NCBI GenBank assembly: GCA_018001225.1
Contig: JAGNIJ010000019.1
Location: forward strand, 1 to 64,000
Reading direction: 5' to 3'
DNA from: Kiritimatiellia bacterium
GTDB lineage: Bacteria; Verrucomicrobiota; Kiritimatiellia; CAIQIC01; JAGNIJ01
DNA length: 64,000 nucleotides
The position numbers were made by a program, and so were the translations under genes. How positions within the stretch are numbered: the first letter of the stretch is position 1; every line of letters begins with the position of its first letter. Shown piece by piece: positions 17,047-28,196 of the stretch. The notes under the pieces were generated by a model, which saw only the letters and a list, made by a program, of their open reading frames with translations, was not told where the DNA came from and ran no database searches.

Positions 17047-18065
17047 CCCGCCGCCCCCTCCCCGCGCCGCCGCCAGCCGTTCAGCATCGCGCCGCCGCCC
17101 AGGAGCAGGAAGCCGGCATACACCAGCCCGAGCCCCGAATCGCTGACCGCCAGCAGGACCGTGAACCGCGCGGGATGCTCGCCCCACGATTGCTGGTAGA
17201 GGTGATAGCCCCCGACGCGCAGGGGGTGGTTGACCAGGATTTCCGCCGGCGTCTCGCGGCCGCTCTCCCAGACGGTCACGCGGCTCCGGTACAGCCGCAC
17301 CGGCGGTGTCGGGTGGGCCAGCAGCAGGCTGGCGGAGCGATGAAGATTGGTCAGGCCCGGGAAGATCGGCGACAGCGCCAGACGAACAAAAGGCTCTCCC
17401 GGCGGGCAGGCCAGTTCATGCCGATGCACCAGCCCCCCGGCCCGCAACTCCACGGTCGCCGAAGCCGGCGCGGACTCCAGCACCCGCAGTTCGATGGGCG
17501 TATCGGCCAGCGGCGCCGGGGCATCCTGTTTCCAGCGCAGCGGTTGCGTGGCCCAGGAGAAGTGCGGTGTGCCGGGCTCGGGCGCGAGAACGCCGTAGAG
17601 CAGCGGGGGCGGCTCGTCGGGCAGCGCGTAGTATTCGACCTCGAACTTGTCCAGCCGGACGCTGAAAGGGAGCGACCCGAGGGATCGCCGGAACGAGCGG
17701 TCGTACACGGAGGCGGACACCTGCCCTTCTTCCAGCCGGAGATAGGACCAGGGGATCTTCTCCCGCCCCCCGAGGCGCGCGGCGAGGCGATGCCCCGCTT
17801 CCGAGTTGGCCATGAAGCCGAGGATGACCAGCAGCACGCCCAAGTGCAGGCCGATCAGGCCCGGCGAGCGGCGGAGGGACGCAAACACCAGGAAGCCGCC
17901 GGCCTGGGCCGCGGCCAGGACCAGCCAAAAAACCACCATCGGCGGCGAGTTGAACAAGGACTTCGCCACGTCGGCACCGAGGAAGGCGCCAAATACGCTC
18001 AAGCCCGCCCAGCCGAACAAGAGGGCCAGGACGAACCAGCCCCACAGCCGGCGCAGTTCGTTCAT
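17043..18065 (-). CDS. ccsB: CcsB/ResB family cytochrome c maturation protein
   Basis: A 340-residue ResB-type partner of CcsA. It has N-terminal transmembrane helices (about 6-28, 45-65, 72-95), a large periplasmic domain (about 100-305, with LEEGQVSASVYDRSFRRSLGSLPFSVRLDKFEVEYY-like sequence) and a final helix near 310-330. The segment NHPLRVGGYHLYQQSWG (about 283-299) is the conserved ResB motif. ATG 18065 was chosen: it lies exactly 6 nt after a -10 box and has no Shine-Dalgarno; an in-frame TTG at 18083 would lie upstream of the predicted transcript start. First gene of the leftward operon. Confidence 0.88.
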   Translation of the reverse strand: MNELRRLWGWFVLALLFGWAGLSVFGAFLGADVAKSLFNSPPMVVFWLVLAAAQAGGFLVFASLRRSPGLIGLHLGVLLVILGFMANSEAGHRLAARLGGREKIPWSYLRLEEGQVSASVYDRSFRRSLGSLPFSVRLDKFEVEYYALPDEPPPLLYGVLAPEPGTPHFSWATQPLRWKQDAPAPLADTPIELRVLESAPASATVELRAGGLVHRHELACPPGEPFVRLALSPIFPGLTNLHRSASLLLAHPTPPVRLYRSRVTVWESGRETPAEILVNHPLRVGGYHLYQQSWGEHPARFTVLLAVSDSGLGLVYAGFLLLGGGAMLNGWRRRGEGAAG

Positions 18066-18071
18066 GCGAAG

Positions 18072-18099
18072 AGAGTAAAGCAACTGGCGCGGATATCAA
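18072..18099 (-). promoter_or_regulatory. Promoter of ccsBA operon
   Basis: On the minus strand TTGATA (18099-18094), 16-bp spacer, TACTCT (18077-18072). Six bases separate the -10 from the ccsB ATG, predicting a leaderless message. Back to back with the nrfH promoter; only 5 bp lie between the two -35 boxes. Confidence 0.5.
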
Positions 18100-18104
18100 A
18101 CTGC

Positions 18105-18134
18105 TTTACGCCCCCTCGATCCCGGGCCTATACT
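18105..18134 (+). promoter_or_regulatory. Promoter of nrfHA
   Basis: TTTACG (18105-18110), 18-bp spacer, TATACT (18129-18134), giving a leader of about 14 nt with GAGAGG as Shine-Dalgarno. Confidence 0.55.
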
Positions 18135-18154
18135 GAAAGCCAGCGAGAGGCCCC

Positions 18155-18724
18155 ATGCGCGCCCGGAAACAGTGGCTCCTGCTGGAGGGAATGCATCCTG
18201 CCTGGCGGCTGGCCGTCTTCACGATGGGCGGGGTGCTGCTGGGCATGGCCGTGCTGGTCACCCATATCTCGCGCGCGGCTTCCTACTTGAGCGACGAGCC
18301 GGAGGTGTGCATCAATTGCCACGTGATGAACAGCGCCTACGCCACCTGGCGGAACGGCAGCCACGGGCACGTGGCGGCCTGCGTGGACTGCCACCTGCCC
18401 CACCAGAACCCGGTCGCCAAGCTCGCGTTCAAGGGGATGGACGGGGCGCGCCACTCGTACGTGTTCACCTTCCGCCTCGAGCCGCAGGTCCTGGAACTTT
18501 CGCGCGGCGCGATCCCGGTGATCCAGGAGAACTGCCTGCGCTGCCACCACGACCAGCTGCAGATGGTTCGGCTCGCCGGCGTGACGGAGCGCCGGTGCTG
18601 GGACTGCCACGATAACGTGCACGGCTCGGTCATCAGCCTGTCCGCCTCGCCGGACGCCCGGCGGCCCGCCCTGCCGTCCGCGGGCCTGGAATGGTTCAAG
18701 AAGCAAACGGGAGAACAGCCATGA
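18155..18724 (+). CDS. nrfH: NrfH, membrane tetraheme quinol dehydrogenase
   Basis: Passes electrons from menaquinol to NrfA across the inner-membrane/periplasm interface. 189 residues: one N-terminal transmembrane helix (about 18-37) and four CXXCH heme sites, CINCH (52-56), CVDCH (76-80), CLRCH (127-131) and CWDCH (148-152), which matches the NrfH/NapC family tetraheme pattern. ATG 18155 is preceded by GAGAGG. It overlaps nrfA by ATGA. It is divergent from ccsBA, which would install its hemes. Confidence 0.95.
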   Translation: MRARKQWLLLEGMHPAWRLAVFTMGGVLLGMAVLVTHISRAASYLSDEPEVCINCHVMNSAYATWRNGSHGHVAACVDCHLPHQNPVAKLAFKGMDGARHSYVFTFRLEPQVLELSRGAIPVIQENCLRCHHDQLQMVRLAGVTERRCWDCHDNVHGSVISLSASPDARRPALPSAGLEWFKKQTGEQP

Positions 18725-20121
18725 ACAACGAGACGGCAAAAACCCGCCTGCCGCTGTGGGTAGGGCCGGCGCTCTTTCTGCTGACGACGGGTGTCGTCGT
18801 GCTGCTCGGCCTGCTGGCCTTTTCCATCATGGAACGGCGATGGGAGACCCAGCGCCCGGCGATCGCGGTCCTCCCGATCGCCGAGTGGGAGCCGGACAAC
18901 GCCGTCTGGGGCGCCAACTACCCGCGAGAGTACGAGCGTTACCTCCTCACGCGCGACGACACGACACGCACGATGTTCGGCGGGAGCTTTCCCCGGGATT
19001 ATCTGGAGGACGACCCGCGCCAGGTCCTCCTGTTCGCCGGCTACCCGTTCAGCAAGGAATACCGCCAGGCGCGCGGCCATTACCATTCCGTGACGGACGT
19101 GACCCAGACGAAACGCCTCACACCCAAGACCTTTTCCAGTTGCTGGACCTGCAAGAGCACCGAGGTGCCCAAGTACATGGCCGAGATGGGCGTCGCGGAA
19201 TTCTACAAGACGCCCTTCGCCGACTTCGTCGGCCGCATCACCCACCCGATCGGCTGCCAGGACTGCCACGACCCGGCGACGATGAACCTGCGGATCACGC
19301 GCCCGGCCCTGCGCGAGGCCTTCGCCGCGATGGGCAAGGATATCGACCAGGCGACGCACCAGGAGATGCGCTCGCTGGTCTGCGCCCAGTGCCACGTGGA
19401 ATACTATTTCAAGGACGGCTCCTACGTCACGCTGCCGTGGGCACGGGGGCTCGGCGTGGAGCAGATCATCGAGTACTACGACAGCTATGATTTCACGGAT
19501 TGGACGCACGCCATCTCCAAAACCCCGATCATCAAATCCCAGCACCCGGACTACGAACTGTACGCGGCGGGCATTCACGCCTACCGGAATATCGCCTGCG
19601 CAGACTGCCACATGCCCTACCGGACCGAGGGCGGCGTGAAGTTCACCGACCACCACGTCCAGAGCCCGCTGCTGAACATCGCGAACAGCTGCGCCGTGTG
19701 CCACCGCTGGAGTGAGGAGGAGATCCGGAGCCGCATCGAGGGCCTCCAGACCAAGGTGGCCCACGCCAAGGTCGCCGCGGAGGATGTGCTCGTCAAGGCA
19801 CACATGGACATCGCCGCGGCCATGCAGGCAGGCGCGACGGACGAGGAACTCGTGGCCGCGCGGAAGCTCGTGCGGCACGCACAATTCCGATGGGATTTTG
19901 TATCCTCGCACAACGGCGTCGGGTTCCACGCGCCCCAGGAATGTACGCGCATCCTCGGCGACTCCGCGCGGGAGGCCCAGGAAGCCCGCGTGCTTGTGGC
20001 CCGGCTGCTGGCCGCGAAGGGCATCAGCGCTGAACCGCGCTACCCCGACTTCTCGACGCGCGCCAAGGCGGTGGAGGTCAAGACGGCCTTCGAGAGCGGC
20101 CAGCCGGTGAACATGCTGTAG
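18721..20121 (+). CDS. nrfA: NrfA, ammonia-forming cytochrome c nitrite reductase
   Basis: Periplasmic pentaheme enzyme reducing nitrite to ammonium with six electrons. 466 residues. Heme sites in order: CWTCK (141-145), the lysine-ligated catalytic heme; CQDCH (179-183), CAQCH (221-225), CADCH (293-297) and CAVCH (324-328). The segment CAQCHVEYYF carries the active-site tyrosine region, and HDVxS/H-type ligands follow (FTDHHVQSP). Residues 11-36 are hydrophobic and could be an uncleaved anchor or signal peptide. Start fixed by ATGA overlap with nrfH. Together with NrfH this indicates dissimilatory nitrite ammonification or nitrite detoxification. Confidence 0.96.
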   Translation: MNNETAKTRLPLWVGPALFLLTTGVVVLLGLLAFSIMERRWETQRPAIAVLPIAEWEPDNAVWGANYPREYERYLLTRDDTTRTMFGGSFPRDYLEDDPRQVLLFAGYPFSKEYRQARGHYHSVTDVTQTKRLTPKTFSSCWTCKSTEVPKYMAEMGVAEFYKTPFADFVGRITHPIGCQDCHDPATMNLRITRPALREAFAAMGKDIDQATHQEMRSLVCAQCHVEYYFKDGSYVTLPWARGLGVEQIIEYYDSYDFTDWTHAISKTPIIKSQHPDYELYAAGIHAYRNIACADCHMPYRTEGGVKFTDHHVQSPLLNIANSCAVCHRWSEEEIRSRIEGLQTKVAHAKVAAEDVLVKAHMDIAAAMQAGATDEELVAARKLVRHAQFRWDFVSSHNGVGFHAPQECTRILGDSAREAQEARVLVARLLAAKGISAEPRYPDFSTRAKAVEVKTAFESGQPVNML

Positions 20122-20139
20122 CCTTCCGCAAAACGGCTC

Positions 20140-20168
20140 TTGCGGGCCGGCGGTTTCCTGTGTTATGA
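20140..20168 (+). promoter_or_regulatory. Promoter of guaA
   Basis: TTGCGG (20140-20145), 17-bp spacer, TTATGA (20163-20168); leader about 25 nt. Confidence 0.4.
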
Positions 20169-20199
20169 ACGCGCGACTTTTCGCCGCCCCGGGGCCGTC

Positions 20200-21738
<1,539 letters not shown>

Positions 21739-21744
21739 GAATAT

Positions 21745-21901
21745 GAACCACGGAGGACACAGGGGTTCACGGAGGGAATTTATCCAATCACTGGGAAACG
21801 GGGGAGAACAAGTTTCCAATCATTGGAAAAATGACGGTGACTTTTTCCAAACATTGGAAGACTCCTGGCTTTCCTCTGCGTCCCTCTGTGCCCTCTGTGG
21901 T
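21745..21901. repeat. Composite intergenic repeat between guaA and carB
   Basis: An outer imperfect inverted repeat, CCACGGAGGACACAGGGG (from 21745) against CCCTCTGTGCCCTCTGTGG (to 21901), encloses three copies of a second palindrome, TTTCCAATSATTGGAAA: degenerate at 21781-21798, perfect at 21813-21829, one mismatch at 21844-21860. Four more perfect copies of the inner palindrome are at 32874-32985. No gene is present in this 174-bp gap. Confidence 0.75.
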
Positions 21902-21912
21902 GGATAATTGAA

Positions 21913-25146
<3,234 letters not shown>

Positions 25147-25170
25147 GTCCGGATCGGACCGTCCGCTTCC

Positions 25171-25241
25171 GGCTCGCCGGAGGCTCGCCCTCCATGAGCT
25201 AACCAACCCGCGCTATTGGAGGGCGAGCGTCCCCGCGAGCC
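25171..25241. repeat. GAGCTC-type palindromic repeat between carB and pssA
   Basis: Inner arms GCTCGCCCTCCA (25183-25194) and TGGAGGGCGAGC (25217-25228), outer arms GGCTCGC (25171-25177) and GCGAGCC (25235-25241). It lies between convergent carB and pssA and is likely to end one or both transcripts. Same family as 13812, 55678 and 58903. Confidence 0.75.
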
Positions 25242-25246
25242 GCTTC

Positions 25247-26005
25247 TTACCGCGGCAGGGGCGCGGGCTCTTCTTCCTTCTCTTCCTCATAGGCCACCAG
25301 CATGGCGTGGCGGCGGTTGAAGAACGGGCTCAAGAAGGCGAAGTAAAAGCCGAAGATATTCAGCGTGAACGCGGCGGCGACGGCCCAGCGCGAGTTGAAG
25401 AACAAGGCGGTGATCAGCAGCACACCGGGCACCATGCCCCGCAGCCCCTTGGTGGGCTTGCCGTAGTGGACGTGGGAAACCTGGAGAAAGACCATGGCCA
25501 GCACGCAGCCCCAGATAAACGTCGCCGTGGGGCCGCGGCTCAACGACAGCACGTCGTCGCTGATGAACCCGGATTCGGTGATCACCACGAACAGGGCGAT
25601 CCAGCCCGCGCAGGTCGTGATGGGCAAGCCGAGGTAGCCGCGCTGGCCGCGGAACGGGTCCACGACGCGGAACCGGGACAACCGCGACACGCCGGAGAGC
25701 ACGATCGCACAGGTGACCACGAGTCCCCATATCCCGGCGTCCTTCAGGACCAGCTGGTGCGAGAGGAACGCCGGGGCCAGGCCGAAGCTGGTCATGTCCA
25801 CGTAGGTGTCCAACTCGCCCCCGAATTTCGTCGTCGCGTTGAGCATCCGCGCCAGGGTTCCGTCGAGGCCGTCCAGTAACATGGACAACATGATCAACTG
25901 GGCCGCCTGGTAGTAATTGCCCGCGGCGGTCATCATCAGGCTGAAGAAGCCCGCCAGCATCGCGCAGAACGTGCATGTGATGGGCACCACGGGACGCCAG
26001 TTCAC
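25247..26005 (-). CDS. pssA: CDP-diacylglycerol-serine O-phosphatidyltransferase
   Basis: Makes phosphatidylserine from CDP-diacylglycerol and serine in the inner membrane. 252 residues with about seven hydrophobic segments. The CDP-alcohol phosphotransferase signature DGx2ARx8Gx3Dx3D is present starting DGLDGTLARMLNATTKFGGE and ending LDTYVDMTSFG (about 45-76). The C-terminal tail is acidic (YEEEKEEEPAPLPR). It follows psd with a 4-bp overlap; the pair completes phosphatidylethanolamine synthesis, although here the decarboxylase gene comes first. Confidence 0.94.
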   Translation of the reverse strand: MNWRPVVPITCTFCAMLAGFFSLMMTAAGNYYQAAQLIMLSMLLDGLDGTLARMLNATTKFGGELDTYVDMTSFGLAPAFLSHQLVLKDAGIWGLVVTCAIVLSGVSRLSRFRVVDPFRGQRGYLGLPITTCAGWIALFVVITESGFISDDVLSLSRGPTATFIWGCVLAMVFLQVSHVHYGKPTKGLRGMVPGVLLITALFFNSRWAVAAAFTLNIFGFYFAFLSPFFNRRHAMLVAYEEEKEEEPAPLPR

Positions 26006-26676
26006 GAGGGCACATCCTTTCTAAGGACCGCCACCACGGTCTCGCCCGCCCGCACCTTGTCGCCCTTCTTCACCCGGACCTCCACGTCGGCCGCCGGGAA
26101 ATACATGTCGAGCCTCGAGCCGAATTTCATAAGCCCGATCCGGTCGCCCTTCCGCAATTCCTGGTTCGGTTTCAGCCAGTAAATCACGCGGCGCACGATG
26201 GGCCCGACAATCTGCCGGACCAGGCAGCGCGTCCCCGCCCCTTCGACCAGGATCGAGCTGTGCTCGTTGAACTCCGAGGCCTTGTTGCTGATCGTCAGGA
26301 GGTGCCGGCCCGGCGTGTAGGCCAGCCCGGTGACCTGTCCGCCCATGGGCGTACGGTTGATGTGAACGTTGAACGGGCTCAAGAAAATGCTGATTCGCAC
26401 CGCCTCGGCCTTCAGGAACTTGTCCTCCGGGATGACTTCGATCGCCCGGATCAGGCCGTCGGCGCCGGCCACGAGGACCCGGGGATCATCCGGAATCGCC
26501 CGCTCGGGGTCACGGAAAAAGAACAGCATGAAGGCGGCACCCACGACGGCCAGAACGCCAAAACCGACCGCCGCGCCGGTCCACCCCTTCGCCAGGCACA
26601 ACACAGCCGCCGCGCCGGGTATCACCAACGCGCCCGCCATGTGCCACCAGCCATCTTTGACAATCTGAATTCGCAT
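26002..26676 (-). CDS. psd: Phosphatidylserine decarboxylase, short type
   Basis: Decarboxylates phosphatidylserine to phosphatidylethanolamine using a self-generated pyruvoyl group. 224 residues. Two N-terminal membrane segments (about 12-33 and 38-58, ending FFFRDPERAIP) are followed by the catalytic domain with FLSPFNVHINRTP (about 100-112), YTPGRHLLTISNKASEFNEHS and the cleavage site LMKFGSRLDMYFP (about 182-194), where GS is processed to the pyruvoyl enzyme. This layout is the compact Psd type common outside enterobacteria. Start MRIQIVKDG was preferred over two upstream in-frame codons. Overlaps pssA by 4 bp. Confidence 0.94.
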   Translation of the reverse strand: MRIQIVKDGWWHMAGALVIPGAAAVLCLAKGWTGAAVGFGVLAVVGAAFMLFFFRDPERAIPDDPRVLVAGADGLIRAIEVIPEDKFLKAEAVRISIFLSPFNVHINRTPMGGQVTGLAYTPGRHLLTISNKASEFNEHSSILVEGAGTRCLVRQIVGPIVRRVIYWLKPNQELRKGDRIGLMKFGSRLDMYFPAADVEVRVKKGDKVRAGETVVAVLRKDVPS

Positions 26677-26759
26677 TCTTATAACTGCCAGCCTGTTACG
26701 CAAACCTGTTCATGGGGATTGCGCAGAGGAAGCTATGATCGATCTCATACGCTGTGGAC

Positions 26760-26787
26760 ACTATATACTGGGCTCGCACGCTGTAAA
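26760..26787 (-). promoter_or_regulatory. Promoter of psd-pssA
   Basis: On the minus strand TTTACA (26787-26782), 16-bp spacer, TATAGT (26765-26760); leader about 77 nt. Confidence 0.5.
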
Positions 26788-26810
26788 AGCTTTTTTCCAG
26801 CCTGGACAGG

Positions 26811-26839
26811 AAAAAGGGGCGGCATGCGCCGCCCCTTTC
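26811..26839 (-). terminator. Rho-independent terminator of fba
   Basis: Read on the minus strand: stem GGGGCGGC, loop GCAT, stem GCCGCCCC, then TTTTTCC. It lies 22 bp beyond the fba stop codon. The A-run on the other side makes it potentially usable in both directions. Confidence 0.8.
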
Positions 26840-26860
26840 AATCCGTTACAGATGGCCGTC

Positions 26861-27811
26861 TTACTTCTTCACCAGCGCGCGCACGGCATCCAGCTGCCCG
26901 GCGCTGCCGAGCTTGACGTTCTTGTGCGCGATGAACTTCGCGTATTCCTTCATGAAGACCTTCCCGGGCGGCCGCAGATCGAAGTTCTTCGGGTCGTCGC
27001 GGAACGCTTCGCGGTGCACGCGGCACCAGACCAGGCGACCGTCGGTGTCGATGTTGACCTTGGTCACGCCCAGCGTCGCCGCCTTGGCGAACTGGTTCTC
27101 GTCCACGCCCTTGGCCCCGCCGAGCTGGCCGCCGGCCGCGTTGATGCGGGCGACCTCGTCCTGCGGCACCGAGCTGGAGCCGTGCATGACCAGCGGGAAG
27201 CCCGGCAGGCGCTTCTGGATTTCGACCAGCACCTCGAAATGAAGGCCCTGGCTGCCCGCGAACTTGTAGGCGCCGTGGCTGGTACCGATGGCGCACGCGA
27301 GGCTGTCGCAGCCGCTGCGCTCGACGAACTCCTTCGCCTGCGCCGGATCGGTGAGCTTGGCGTCGGCCTCCGCCACGGAGACGTGCTCCTCGACCCCGCC
27401 CAGCTTGCCCAGTTCGGCCTCGACCACGATCCCCTTGGCGTGCGCGGCCTCCACGACGCGGCGGGTGATCTCGATGTTCTTGTCGAACGGCTCGGCGCTG
27501 GCGTCGATCATGACGGAGCTATAGAAGCCGCTGTTGATGCAGTCGTAGCAGGTGGCCTCGTCGCCGTGGTCCAGGTGGACGGCGAAGACGGCTTCCGGGA
27601 ATATCTCGTCGGCCGCCCGGATGAGCGCCTCGACCATGTTCTTGTGCGTGTACGACCGCGCGCCCTTGGACAGCTGGACGATGAAAGGCGCCTTGCTGTC
27701 CAGGTTGCCCTGGAACAGGCCCATGGTCTGCTCGAGGTTGTTGATGTTGTATGCCCCGACGGCGTACTTGCCGTAGGCGTGCTTGAACAGCTCTTTGGTT
27801 GTGACAATCAT
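26861..27811 (-). CDS. fba: Fructose-bisphosphate aldolase, class II
   Basis: Zinc-dependent aldolase of glycolysis and gluconeogenesis. 316 residues. Motifs: NINNLEQ (22-28), VHLDHG (78-83, catalytic Asp and zinc His), VVEAELGKLGG (129-139), GTSHGAY (176-182, zinc His), VMHGSSSVP (208-216, zinc His) and VNIDTDGRL near 262-270. Strong Shine-Dalgarno AAGGGAG before ATG 27811. Single-gene transcription unit with a promoter at 27851-27878 and a rho-independent terminator downstream. Confidence 0.95.
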   Translation of the reverse strand: MIVTTKELFKHAYGKYAVGAYNINNLEQTMGLFQGNLDSKAPFIVQLSKGARSYTHKNMVEALIRAADEIFPEAVFAVHLDHGDEATCYDCINSGFYSSVMIDASAEPFDKNIEITRRVVEAAHAKGIVVEAELGKLGGVEEHVSVAEADAKLTDPAQAKEFVERSGCDSLACAIGTSHGAYKFAGSQGLHFEVLVEIQKRLPGFPLVMHGSSSVPQDEVARINAAGGQLGGAKGVDENQFAKAATLGVTKVNIDTDGRLVWCRVHREAFRDDPKNFDLRPPGKVFMKEYAKFIAHKNVKLGSAGQLDAVRALVKK

Positions 27812-27850
27812 GGAGTTCTCCCTTCCGGTTGATTCCGCAAAGTGCGCTAC

Positions 27851-27878
27851 ACCATACGCGATGATTCCGCCTTGTAAA
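27851..27878 (-). promoter_or_regulatory. Promoter of fba
   Basis: On the minus strand TTTACA (27878-27873), 16-bp spacer, TATGGT (27856-27851); leader about 33 nt. Confidence 0.5.
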
Positions 27879-27909
27879 GGTCAAAACACAAATCAGGCAG
27901 CTGATTGAC

Positions 27910-28020
27910 TCAAGTTCGCCACGGCCCCTGCCGCCTTGTGCGGCAGGGGAAGGAGTGCATCAGCTTACGCGCCATAGCCACCGAACTTCTTCACCCGCGG
28001 CACAAGGCCGCGGGGGTCTT
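27910..28020 (+). ncRNA. Candidate structured RNA with two loop-complementary hairpins
   Basis: Hairpin 1 (27925-27949) has a perfect 10-bp stem CCCCTGCCGC/GCGGCAGGGG and loop CTTGT. Hairpin 2 (27994-28014) has a perfect 8-bp stem CCCGCGGC/GCCGCGGG and loop ACAAG, followed by GGTCTTTTG, so it resembles a terminator on the plus strand. The two loops are exactly complementary, and the match extends to 9 nt (GCCTTGTGC with GCACAAGGC). Between them CGAAC (27982-27986) can pair with GTTCG (27914-27918), closing hairpin 1 into a larger fold. The 385-bp gap 27812-28196 holds no protein gene. I do not match it to a known riboswitch or RNA family. No confident promoter was found for it. Confidence 0.4.
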
Positions 28021-28087
28021 TTGTTACCCGGCCAACCCCTGCACTCGAGTCCATCAGCCACCCAGAAAACATAATGCGCGATGGGCC

Positions 28088-28139
28088 GCAGGGGCGTCGC
28101 TTGCCGACGCCCGCGGGCGCCGACGAGCGGCGCCCCTAC
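28088..28139. repeat. GC-rich palindromic repeat upstream of the PEP-binding protein gene
   Basis: Imperfect palindrome whose ends are GCAGGGGCGTCGC and GCGGCGCCCCTAC, with centre CCCGCGGGC. It lies about 55 bp before the ATG at 28197. The rest of this gap shows only the candidate RNA and the fba promoter. Confidence 0.65.
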
Positions 28140-28196
28140 CCGATATCGGCCGCCGCTTGATGTCCTTTGCTCCTCAAGGCATAGTACGGCTAGTTC

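Noticed and set aside
27812..28196. Known riboswitch (TPP, SAM, glycine, cobalamin, fluoride) upstream of the PEP-binding protein gene
   Set aside because: None of the conserved core sequences of these families could be recognised.
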